64,000 nucleotides of DNA from Pedobacter sandarakinus (GTDB lineage Bacteria > Bacteroidota > Bacteroidia > Sphingobacteriales > Sphingobacteriaceae): assembly GCF_026240095.1 (NCBI RefSeq), contig NZ_JAPIVG010000008.1, positions 1 through 64,000 on the forward strand, in the 5' to 3' direction. Under the pieces are notes generated by a model. The model was given only the letters and a program-made list of their open reading frames with translations. It made no database searches and had not been told where the DNA came from. Below, piece after piece: positions 33,551-41,313 of the stretch (positions are counted from its first letter, which is position 1; each line of letters starts with the position of its first letter). The translations under genes were made by a program, and so were the position numbers.

Positions 33551-34572
33551 TTTGTTAAAGATCTCTTGCTCGACTCTCTTATATTAAATATTGTAGGAAC
33601 AACAATCTCCTTGTAACTGGTAACATGGGTAGCGTTCTCGAGTCTGTTCATCAATGTTTTCATGATGTTTTCTGCCAAGGCACGTAAAGGCTGGGCAATG
33701 GCTGTAACCGGGGGATCACAAAACTCAAGGATTTCAAAATCATCGAATGATACTACAGCTAAGTCTTTATGAATGCGTAATCCGAGTTTCTTGAAGGTAC
33801 GTAAGCCATCTAAAGTTATGTAATTGGCAGCAAAAATAACGGCTTCTAAATGTTTGTTATTTTTAAAAAATTGAGTCATTTCCTCGATGGCTTTGGCAGA
33901 GGATGTATAATTGATCTTCAGGATTGTGGCCGGCAGTTTATGATTGGCTATCTCTTGTTCATAACCATTAAGCCGATCAATCATCTGCTGTTGGTGAGTA
34001 TCTATGGTTACGAAACCTATTTTCTGATAACCGTTACTGATGAGGTGTTTCGTTGCTGTGGCCGTACTGTGTCTATTGTTAATCAGCACATAATCAGTAT
34101 CAATTTCTGGCACCGATCTATCGAACAATACAACTGGTGCATGGGCTGCAATGAGTTTTTTTATTTCTTCCTCTAAACCCTCAGGTAGCGCCATGATGTA
34201 ACCATCAACATGTCTGTCTTTAAAAATTTGAAGCAGCTCTGTTGCTTTCTTGGTATCGTTTCTGGTGCTGCTGAAAAGAATTTTATAACCCAGTTCAGAA
34301 GCAATTTCATCAATATGCTTTGCTAAGCCAGAAAAGAAAGGTTCAGAAATATCGTCTACCAGGAAACCTAAAATACGTGTTTTTCCGGTCCGCAGGCTTG
34401 TAGCCAATGAATTCGGCTGATAATTTAATTCGGCAACTAAATCCATTACGCGTTTAGCTAGTGCATCGCTAATGTTCATTTCTTTAGCACGCCCATTAAT
34501 AACGAAAGAAACAGAAGTAATGGAAACGTTAAGTTGTTTGGCAATATCTTTAATTGAAACTCTTTTCTTCAT
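33532..34572 (-). CDS. LacI-family transcriptional regulator
   Basis: 346 aa. The N-terminal helix-turn-helix is VSIKDIAKQLNVSITSVSFV, with the hinge region LNYQPNSLATSLRTGKTRIL. The rest is a periplasmic-binding-protein-like sugar sensor: ILGFLVDDISEPFFSGLAKH, DRHVDGYIMALPEG, IGFVTIDTHQQQMIDRLNGY. No sugar-utilisation genes adjoin it, so the effector and targets are unknown. It lies 140 nt downstream of two tRNA-like genes on the same strand, but a terminator separates them. Confidence 0.9.
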   Translation of the reverse strand: MKKRVSIKDIAKQLNVSITSVSFVINGRAKEMNISDALAKRVMDLVAELNYQPNSLATSLRTGKTRILGFLVDDISEPFFSGLAKHIDEIASELGYKILFSSTRNDTKKATELLQIFKDRHVDGYIMALPEGLEEEIKKLIAAHAPVVLFDRSVPEIDTDYVLINNRHSTATATKHLISNGYQKIGFVTIDTHQQQMIDRLNGYEQEIANHKLPATILKINYTSSAKAIEEMTQFFKNNKHLEAVIFAANYITLDGLRTFKKLGLRIHKDLAVVSFDDFEILEFCDPPVTAIAQPLRALAENIMKTLMNRLENATHVTSYKEIVVPTIFNIRESSKRSLTKKKGTD

Positions 34573-34653
34573 GAGTATGTCTCACACAATAATTAATAAG
34601 CTGTCAAGATAACAATAATGGGAGAATTGTTGCTAGCAAATCTTCTTTAAATG

Positions 34654-34681
34654 AAAAAGAGCAACCTATCCAGGATTGCTC
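34654..34681 (-). terminator. Intrinsic terminator of the tRNA-like unit
   Basis: On the minus strand GAGCAA (34676-34681) pairs with TTGCTC (34659-34664), with an inner CCT/AGG extension, followed by TTTTT (34654-34658). It starts about 31 nt past the 3' end of the second tRNA-like gene. Confidence 0.8.
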
Positions 34682-34712
34682 AATTAACTAACTTATTATT
34701 CATAAAAAATGC

Positions 34713-34855
34713 TGTTGGGGAAGGAGTCGAACCTTCAAGGGGTAGTTAGCTACAGTTCAAAAAATTAATTGTGGTCAACCCAATAAACTGCGTTTGTCCC
34801 ATTATTCCCCACCACCGAGACAAGGAGGCGTGTCTGCCAATTTCACCACCCAACA
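34713..34855 (-). tRNA. Type-II tRNA-like gene 1 (143 nt, apparent GUC anticodon)
   Basis: Acceptor TGTTGGG/CCCAACA pairs perfectly over 7 bp; T arm GAAGG-TTCGACT-CCTTC is fully canonical; D arm GTG-AAATTGGCAGA-CAC keeps the conserved GG and T8. The anticodon arm CCTCC-TTGTCTC-GGTGG has the invariant U33 and reads GUC, but has a T-T mismatch in the stem and an unusual U at position 37. The variable region is 75 nt, with a GGGG/CCCC base stem; ordinary type-II arms are about 10-20 nt. CCA is not encoded. Leu, Ser and Tyr anticodons cannot be placed in the loop. The D arm looks leucine-like, but the base after the acceptor is G. A fold of C(A/G)CC with GGTG and a 10-nt loop is an alternative. 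The charged amino acid, if any, is unknown. Confidence 0.6.
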
Positions 34856-34944
34856 TTATTACTATAATTACAAGTTTTACATTATAAGTAAGGTTTCCAT
34901 ATGCGAAACGTATAACTTAAAACTGTAACTTACAACTTTAGTGC

Positions 34945-35052
34945 TGTAGGGGAAGGAATCGAACCTTCAAGGAGTAGTTAGCCATTGCTGGTTTTCCCAT
35001 TTTCTCCGCCACCGAGACAAGGAGGTGTGTCTGCCTGTTTCACCACCCTACA
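34945..35052 (-). tRNA. Type-II tRNA-like gene 2 (108 nt, apparent GUC anticodon)
   Basis: Same design as gene 1: acceptor TGTAGGG/CCCTACA, D arm GTG-AAACAGGCAGA-CAC, T arm GAAGG-TTCGATT-CCTTC. The 17-nt anticodon arm is identical to that of gene 1, while the acceptor stems differ by a compensatory change (T-A versus A-T at the fourth pair). The variable region is 40 nt with a GGAG/CTCC base stem and ends in a GCTAACTAC shared with gene 1. It is the promoter-proximal member of the pair, about 45 nt from the inferred transcription start. Conserved pairing with changed sequence argues that the fold is maintained. Confidence 0.6.
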
Positions 35053-35103
35053 GTATGTTTTGCAATCGTTTAAAGAACGTACCCTTTTGTTAATTGCTTG
35101 ATA

Positions 35104-35135
35104 CAAATGTAAAGGAACATGTAATACCTTGCAAA
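35104..35135 (-). promoter_or_regulatory. Promoter of the tRNA-like unit
   Basis: On the minus strand TTTG (35132-35135), 20 nt, then TACATTTG (35104-35111): a full match to the Bacteroidetes promoter consensus. The start would be near 35097. Confidence 0.75.
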
Positions 35136-35208
35136 TATTTTAAACATTTAATTTTATTTTTATAATATTCATAAATATTGCTAAATTCGCTTATCATTAT
35201 TAAAAAAT

Positions 35209-35685
35209 ATGCTTAAAAAAGACAATTCCAATTTAGAAATTGACAACCTCGACATCGATATTTTGAAACAATTGATGCAGGATGCCACAAAGCCTTACAC
35301 CGAAATTGCAAAAGATTTGATTGTTTCTGGCGGAACAATACATGTGCGAATGAAGAAATTACATGAAATGGGCATTATTAAGGGGTCTCACCTCATTATT
35401 GATCCGCAGAAGGCAGGATATGATATCTGTGCATTTCTCGGTATCTATTTAGAGAAAGGTATACAGTATAAAGATGCGGTAGCTCAACTAAGCAGCATTA
35501 AAGAAGTAGTTGAACTGCATTATACCACGGGTGCCTACAGCATGTTTGCGAAGATTATTTGTAGAGATACTAACCACTTGCGCCATGTGTTAAATGAGGA
35601 AATTCAGGCAGTTAATGGCATACAACGTACAGAGACTCTTATTTCTTTAGAAGAAAGCATTAAGCGCCAGATAGAACTAGGGTAG
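35209..35685 (+). CDS. Lrp/AsnC-family transcriptional regulator
   Basis: 158 aa. The N-terminal helix-turn-helix (LDIDILKQLMQDATKPYTEI through IHVRMKKLHEMGIIKG) is followed by a RAM/AsnC ligand-binding domain (LGIYLEKGIQYKDAVAQLSS, VVELHYTTGAYSMFAKIICR). Such proteins form octamers that sense amino acids or related metabolites. In many Bacteroidetes a single Lrp of this length is a general regulator. The divergent neighbour is the tRNA-like unit, but no functional link is shown. Confidence 0.9.
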   Translation: MLKKDNSNLEIDNLDIDILKQLMQDATKPYTEIAKDLIVSGGTIHVRMKKLHEMGIIKGSHLIIDPQKAGYDICAFLGIYLEKGIQYKDAVAQLSSIKEVVELHYTTGAYSMFAKIICRDTNHLRHVLNEEIQAVNGIQRTETLISLEESIKRQIELG

Positions 35686-35776
35686 CAACAGGTGCTGAAG
35701 GCGGAAGGCTTCAAGGTGGAATGCTGGAGGATAGGATGTGCAATGGTTTTTAAATAGTTGCATTGAACTAACTGTT

Positions 35777-35880
35777 TAGACCCGATTGCAGTGAGCACGT
35801 AGCCCGTACTGAAAGGGAGGGTGAAGTAAAACGGAAAGCGGGACGTTCGTCAGCTCGTTGCAGTTTCCCTGCTCTTCTAA
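35777..35880 (+). repeat. Dispersed ~100-bp repeat, copy 6
   Basis: Begins TAGACCCGATTGCAGTGAGC, has GGAAAGCGGGAC in its right half and a GTTGCAGTTTCCCTGCTC right edge. It fills most of the space between the convergent Lrp and feoB genes. Confidence 0.55.
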
Positions 35881-35889
35881 TTTTTGTAT

Positions 35890-37998
35890 TTAACTTAGGA
35901 ATTGGTATGCAACTAATGCAGCAAGGTACGCCATTGCAGTCATGTAAACCAATTGAATAATGGGCCATTTCCAGCCCTTGGTTTCACGGTAAACAATGGC
36001 AACTGTACTCATACATTGCATGGCAAAGGCGTAAAAAAGCATCAGCGATATACCAGTGGCAAAAGTATAAACTGGCAAACCTGTACGGCTATTTATAGAC
36101 GCAGACATGCGTTCTCTGATGGTAGAGGTGTCTGCATCGCCACCATCTACACTATAAATGGTTGCCATGGTGCCCACAAATGCTTCGCGTGCGGCAAATG
36201 AGGTAATTAACCCAATACCTATTTTCCAGTCGTAGCCAAGTGGCCTTATGGCCGGTTCTATCCAATGCCCTAAAATGCCAACATAAGAGTTTTCCAATTT
36301 CTCTGTAGCCACAAGGGTTTGGATGTGGGCAGCTTCGGGGTTGTTACCCGATAACTGTGCCTGATATTTTTGATCTATCTGTTGAAAGCGATTGCCTGGT
36401 CCGAAGGATGCCATTACCCATAAGATAATGGATATGGCAATGATAACTTTTCCTGCTTCAAATACAAAGGTTTTTGATTTCTCGTACATGGTGTAGAATA
36501 CGTTTTTCCACCTTGGCATACGGTAAACAGGCAACTCCATAATGAAGTAAGCCCGCTCTTTGGTTTTGATGATGAGTTTCATTACCCATGCTACAATAAC
36601 CGCGGCAAATACACCAACCAAGTACATAATCATTAGTGCTAAGCCCTGGATATTGAAAATTCCAAAGATTTTGTGCGATGGAATAATGAGTGAGATGATG
36701 AGGATATAAACCGGAAGGCGGGCAGAACAGCTTATTAACGGCGTTACCATAATGGTTATGATTCTGTCTTTCCAGTTTTCGATATTCCTGGCCGCCATAA
36801 TAGATGGAACGGCGCAAGCCAAACCCCCAATCATAGGCACTACTGATTTACCATTTAATCCGACCTTACTCATGATTTTATCCATCATAAAGGTAACCCG
36901 GGCCATGTAACCCGTGTCTTCTAAAATAGAGATAAATGCAAAAAGGATGGCAATTTGCGGAATAAACACAAATATTCCGCCTAAACCAGCGATGATACCA
37001 TCGAGCAAAAGATCTGTTAACATTCCACCTGGTAAGTACTCGTGTCCCAATGCGGTAAGGTAGCCAAAGCCGGTTTCAATCCACTCCATGGGGTAGCTAG
37101 ACCAAGCAAATATGGCATTGAAAATAACCAGTAAGATTAATAGAAAAATTGCCAATCCCCATATTTTGTGGGTTAAAATGGCATCTAACTTATCACTGAT
37201 GACAAACTTCTTCGCCATACCCACATCTGAAACTACACCAATTAAAATGGTACTGAGGTATTTGTAGCGGGCAATTGTTTCTGCCGCCTGCACTTTCGAA
37301 GATTCGAATTGATGTAATTGCTCGATTGCTTCTATATCATGCTGCTCCTGTTCGGAAAAGAAGTTTAAATATTCGTGTTGATGGAGTACTTGTAAAGCAT
37401 AGTAATCGCTAGTGGTATTAAGCTTCTCTTTTACCGAATCGATAGCCTCTGGTGCGAGGAAATTTACATCTACCTCTTGCAATTGGGTGGCTATTTTATT
37501 GGTATTGGTAATGGCCTGTTTAAGTTTATCCAGGCCAATGTTATTTCTAGCAGAAATAGGAACTACTTGCACCCCCAAACGTTCTGCCAGTTTATCGACA
37601 TTTATTTTGATCCCCTGTTTTTCAGAAAGGTCGATCATGTTTAAAGCCAATATGGTTGGAATACCTAAATCTGCAACTTGCGAATAAAGCAGCATATTAC
37701 GCTTTAGGTTGGAGGCATCTACTACCAGCACCACCACATCTGGATGGCTAGCATTTTTCTCATCGGCCAGAACCTGGAAAACGATGCGTTCATCGCTGCT
37801 TTTAGGATACAAACTATATGTTCCGGGTAAGTCAATTACGCTCGCCGATCTACCGTCGACAAATTTCATGAAACCTGTTTTCTTATCAACAGTGATGCCC
37901 GGAAAATTACCTATCTTTTGGTTTAATCCTGTAAGGCGATTAAACAGAGTAGATTTACCTGTATTGGGGTTCCCAACTAACGCAACTTTAATATCCAA
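35890..37998 (-). CDS. feoB: Ferrous iron transport protein B
   Basis: 702-aa Fe(II) permease of the inner membrane with an N-terminal G domain: G1 GNPNTGKSTLFN, G3 DLPGTYSL, G4 NMID and G5 near VPISARN. The membrane part has the two Gate/nucleoside-recognition modules and the conserved PMIGGLACAVPSIMAAR (with Cys), and GLITSFAAREAFVGTM. The start is TTG at 37998: codon 1 is nine residues before the G1 loop, with a stop upstream and no ATG available. feoA ends 12 nt upstream, so translation is probably coupled. Confidence 0.95.
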   Translation of the reverse strand: MDIKVALVGNPNTGKSTLFNRLTGLNQKIGNFPGITVDKKTGFMKFVDGRSASVIDLPGTYSLYPKSSDERIVFQVLADEKNASHPDVVVLVVDASNLKRNMLLYSQVADLGIPTILALNMIDLSEKQGIKINVDKLAERLGVQVVPISARNNIGLDKLKQAITNTNKIATQLQEVDVNFLAPEAIDSVKEKLNTTSDYYALQVLHQHEYLNFFSEQEQHDIEAIEQLHQFESSKVQAAETIARYKYLSTILIGVVSDVGMAKKFVISDKLDAILTHKIWGLAIFLLILLVIFNAIFAWSSYPMEWIETGFGYLTALGHEYLPGGMLTDLLLDGIIAGLGGIFVFIPQIAILFAFISILEDTGYMARVTFMMDKIMSKVGLNGKSVVPMIGGLACAVPSIMAARNIENWKDRIITIMVTPLISCSARLPVYILIISLIIPSHKIFGIFNIQGLALMIMYLVGVFAAVIVAWVMKLIIKTKERAYFIMELPVYRMPRWKNVFYTMYEKSKTFVFEAGKVIIAISIILWVMASFGPGNRFQQIDQKYQAQLSGNNPEAAHIQTLVATEKLENSYVGILGHWIEPAIRPLGYDWKIGIGLITSFAAREAFVGTMATIYSVDGGDADTSTIRERMSASINSRTGLPVYTFATGISLMLFYAFAMQCMSTVAIVYRETKGWKWPIIQLVYMTAMAYLAALVAYQFLS

Positions 37999-38010
37999 AA
38001 CCCTTGTTAT

Positions 38011-38226
38011 TTATTGAATGATGATTACTTCAGCCTCGCTTTTACGCAGACAAAGCTGGTAACCAGCAACGCGAATAGCCATTGGATCGCCAAGTGGCGC
38101 AAACCGTTCCACTTCCACCATTTCGCCCGGCAAACATCCCATCTCCATGAGCTTTACAGACATGTCTAAATCTGTAAAAGCTACAATGACTCCTTTTTCG
38201 CCAATCTTTAGATGTGAAAGTTTCAT
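38011..38226 (-). CDS. feoA: Ferrous iron transport protein A
   Basis: 71-aa SH3-like FeoA domain. MKLSHLKIGEKGVIVAFTDL, MEMGCLPGEMVEVERFAPLG and DPMAIRVAGYQLCLRKSEA are the family blocks. It is a cytosolic accessory to FeoB and lies directly upstream of feoB in the same unit. A 12-bp palindrome lies in the promoter region (38297-38308). Confidence 0.93.
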   Translation of the reverse strand: MKLSHLKIGEKGVIVAFTDLDMSVKLMEMGCLPGEMVEVERFAPLGDPMAIRVAGYQLCLRKSEAEVIIIQ

Positions 38227-38296
38227 CTGCCTGCTTTAGTTATTAACTGCTCATGAGCCTCATTTAAAAACGAAAATGTTAAAAATGAAGGCTGAT

Positions 38297-38308
38297 GCTA
38301 AATTTAGC
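38297..38308. promoter_or_regulatory. Palindrome upstream of feoAB
   Basis: GCTAAATTTAGC, a perfect 12-bp palindrome about 70 nt upstream of feoA. Iron-responsive control of feoAB is usual, so an operator is possible. It does not match the classical Fur or DtxR box as I know them. Confidence 0.35.
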
Positions 38309-38390
38309 GCAAGTTAATCTTTCTTTAGATTTATTCCAAATAAGATATGGTGATGAATGAAGGAAATAAGTGCTTTTACGCCACAATGAT

Positions 38391-41156
38391 TTAATTTCGC
38401 TGGCGACCGCCGCCAGAGCCACCGCCACGATTTCTGCCACCGCCATCTTCATTTCTTCGAATTCGGTTTTTTCCCCCCATTCTATTGAGCGAGTATGTGA
38501 AGGAAAACATGAAATAGCGTTTCAAAACATTGTAACTTTCATCTCTGATGGTATTGTTATTTGCCGTTCTGCTTACGCCTTGGTTTTCGTTCAATAAATC
38601 ATTTACCGCAGCCTTTAGCGTACCTCTATTGTTAAAAAGTTGTTTACTGATATAGGAATTTAAAAGCGTGAAATGAGTATCGAATGCTTCACCTCTGCCT
38701 GTATTCTGGTTATAATCTGCGTCTATAGCAAAACGAATGTTGCCAGGAAATAAATAGCTTACACTAATATTGGGGCTGAAGGTATAAAAGCGTGTGTTGG
38801 AATTTGGCTGTTCTGAGTAGGTTGCACGGTTTATAGATCCATTAATACCTGCTGTAAGATCTAATTGTTCGAGGTTAGAAACCAAACGATACCCATTACT
38901 GATAGACCAGCCATTGGTGATGTTTCGCAAGGAATTGGTAAAGTTTACATCGCGATCGTAATTTGCACCCACATTAACATGAAAATTCAATTTGTTTTCG
39001 GCCATAAGTGGTAAACTCAAAGATGAATTTAATGACCCGGAGTAAACACCGTTTACATTGACTGGGAGGATAGCAAGTTTACCCTGGTCTGGACCTGTTG
39101 GGATTAAACTAACGCTATTGGCAATTCTATTACTTGTTTGGGTAAGATTTAAGTTTACAAATAACGACCTGTTTTTACCAACGGTATAGGTATTAAAAGA
39201 CAGTCGCAAGTTGTTATTGAACTCTGGCTTTAAATCTGGGTTACCAATTGGAACGTTCTGCGTATTGGTATTATTTCTGATAGGCTGTAATTGCTGTATA
39301 CTTGGTTGGTTGGTACTTCCCCTATAGTTAATTACAAAGCGTTTGCTATTGCTGAAATTATACCTGAACATGGCCGATGGCGTGTAATTAAAAACATTTT
39401 GCTTCAATACAAAACCTTGAGTAACGTTATTATTCGTTCTATCGGTATTTTGAACGGCAAAACCCACATTCCAATTGTATTTTTTAGCCATTTTGTTGAA
39501 ACTGAAACCTGCAGTATTTACTAAAATTGTATTCTCATAAGCATTGCTATAGGTTTGATCGAGTAGATCATATTGTAGCGTGGCTGGATTGAAGTTATAT
39601 GTAAATCGGTCTGATTTGTTATGGTTGTAGCCGTTTTGATAGTTAAACTCTAGACTTAAAGTTTTATCTAGTGGTTCGGTATAAACCAACCTGGTGCTTT
39701 GGTTTAAGGATTCACTTGCCTGATCATTAAATTGGTTGGTATTTTTGGGTGTAATTGCTGTTCCCTGGGTTCTGGTTTCGTTATTCTGATTATAATTAGC
39801 CGCATCATTGTTATTGATACTGGTATTTAAATTTAAAGATAACGTTCGGCCCCTGCGCTTAAATTTCCTGCGTAGTAGTATATTGTTATTGATAGACGGT
39901 GATGTGCTATGGTTCGTAAGCGCTTGTGAACCATTTATCATGTAAGTGCTATAATCTCTGGAATACTCACTTGAATTTAAACCCTCATTATTGGTGTAGC
40001 TTAAATTGGGTTGTACCCGAAGGGATGTAAGTGAATCAAGCTTGGTATCGATCATAAAATTTAACCGATGATTTAGGCGGCTCGAATTATTAATTTGATT
40101 ATTGTTGAAAATAGTGGTTACATCACCTAGAAGGTTTTGAGTAACGCTATTGCGTAAAATCAAGTTTTCCGATCTGTTAACAAAATAGTTTAAGCTAAGC
40201 TCGGTTTCGTCGGCATAGGTATCGTTGAAGTTAAAACCTCCGGCATTGGTTTCCGTAATACCTCCTCGTCCGCCGTTGCTGCCACCATTACCACCGCCCA
40301 AACCACCTCCAAAGTTCTGCCTGTTTACATTGTTGAACTGGGCAACCACGCTTAGTTTACGGTCTTGATTAAACTGGTTGATATTGGCGTTAATATCATA
40401 CCGATCATCGGAACCATAGCCCGCAGTAGAATTACCAAAGTAGCCGTGTTTTCTATCCTTCTTTGTGGTGATATTAATGATTTTTGTTCGCGATCCATCG
40501 TCTACTCCTGTAAATTGTGCCTGGTCTGAAAGTTCATCGATGATCTGAATTTTATCTATCATATCTGCTGGAAGGTTCTTGGTTGCCAGCAGTGGGTCGT
40601 TACCAAAAAATTCCTTCCCATCTACTTTTATCCGGGTGATGGTTTCGCCCTGGGCTTTAACCGCCCCAGCTTTATCTACCTCCACGCCAGGCAGTTTCTT
40701 TAATAAATCTTCGACCACGGCATTCTCTACAACCTTAAAAGAGCTGGCATTGAATTCTAAAGTATCTTTCTTTACCACAATTGGCGGAACTTCAGCCTTA
40801 ATTTCTACCGTTTGCAAATCTATAGCACCACCTTCCAACACGATATCGCCAATGGCTATATCTAGTTTTTCAGCAGAAATTATAAAATCTTTATTGGTAT
40901 TTTTAAGACCTAAAAATGCTGCATAAAGCCTGTAGTTTCCCGGTTTAAGACCTTTGAAAACAAAACTTCCGTTTTCTTCAGTACTTACCGCACCTACCGT
41001 GGTAGAATCTGCCATGTTTTTAATTGCCACTGAGGCATAATCGATAGGCTGCCGATCTTTAGACTGGATAACCCTACCACTAACCGAACCCGTTTTCTGG
41101 GCAATGGCGTTAAAAGAACAAATAATGATGAAGAAGAACGTAAAGATTTGTTTCAT
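38391..41156 (-). CDS. Outer membrane beta-barrel protein with carboxypeptidase-regulatory-like domain (paralogue 1)
   Basis: 921 aa. A signal peptide ends near ASIAQ (NAIAQ). A CarboxypepD_reg-like beta-sandwich (TGSVSGRVIQSKDRQPIDYA) follows, then a plug-like region with VVEDLLKKLPGVEV, ITRIKVDGKEFFGNDPLL and DGSRTKIINITTKK. A Gly-rich linker (GGGLGGGNGGSNGGRGG, about 286-302) precedes a long barrel of the OMP_b-brl_3 type. It ends in a short Gly/Arg tail. Related to TonB-dependent receptors, but the Ton box was not identified. Its upstream neighbour is a close paralogue of the same layout. Substrate unknown. Confidence 0.85.
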   Translation of the reverse strand: MKQIFTFFFIIICSFNAIAQKTGSVSGRVIQSKDRQPIDYASVAIKNMADSTTVGAVSTEENGSFVFKGLKPGNYRLYAAFLGLKNTNKDFIISAEKLDIAIGDIVLEGGAIDLQTVEIKAEVPPIVVKKDTLEFNASSFKVVENAVVEDLLKKLPGVEVDKAGAVKAQGETITRIKVDGKEFFGNDPLLATKNLPADMIDKIQIIDELSDQAQFTGVDDGSRTKIINITTKKDRKHGYFGNSTAGYGSDDRYDINANINQFNQDRKLSVVAQFNNVNRQNFGGGLGGGNGGSNGGRGGITETNAGGFNFNDTYADETELSLNYFVNRSENLILRNSVTQNLLGDVTTIFNNNQINNSSRLNHRLNFMIDTKLDSLTSLRVQPNLSYTNNEGLNSSEYSRDYSTYMINGSQALTNHSTSPSINNNILLRRKFKRRGRTLSLNLNTSINNNDAANYNQNNETRTQGTAITPKNTNQFNDQASESLNQSTRLVYTEPLDKTLSLEFNYQNGYNHNKSDRFTYNFNPATLQYDLLDQTYSNAYENTILVNTAGFSFNKMAKKYNWNVGFAVQNTDRTNNNVTQGFVLKQNVFNYTPSAMFRYNFSNSKRFVINYRGSTNQPSIQQLQPIRNNTNTQNVPIGNPDLKPEFNNNLRLSFNTYTVGKNRSLFVNLNLTQTSNRIANSVSLIPTGPDQGKLAILPVNVNGVYSGSLNSSLSLPLMAENKLNFHVNVGANYDRDVNFTNSLRNITNGWSISNGYRLVSNLEQLDLTAGINGSINRATYSEQPNSNTRFYTFSPNISVSYLFPGNIRFAIDADYNQNTGRGEAFDTHFTLLNSYISKQLFNNRGTLKAAVNDLLNENQGVSRTANNNTIRDESYNVLKRYFMFSFTYSLNRMGGKNRIRRNEDGGGRNRGGGSGGGRQRN

Positions 41157-41273
41157 TCGGCTAGTTAATGGTTACGCTTTAAAGACTTAGCGTTTTTAAA
41201 AAGGTTTACTTACGTTAGGTAACAAATGAAATACATAATTGTCGTTTAGACAATTAATTTTCTTCAAAATAAA

Positions 41274-41301
41274 AAGGCCCGCTTATTATTAAACGGGCCT
41301 T
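41274..41301 (-). terminator. Terminator between the two paralogues
   Basis: AAGGCCCG (41274-41281) pairs with CGGGCCTT (41294-41301). On the minus strand it is followed by a T-rich tract, ending transcription of the paralogue at 41314-44130. Confidence 0.8.
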
Positions 41302-41313
41302 AAAATCTCTGAC

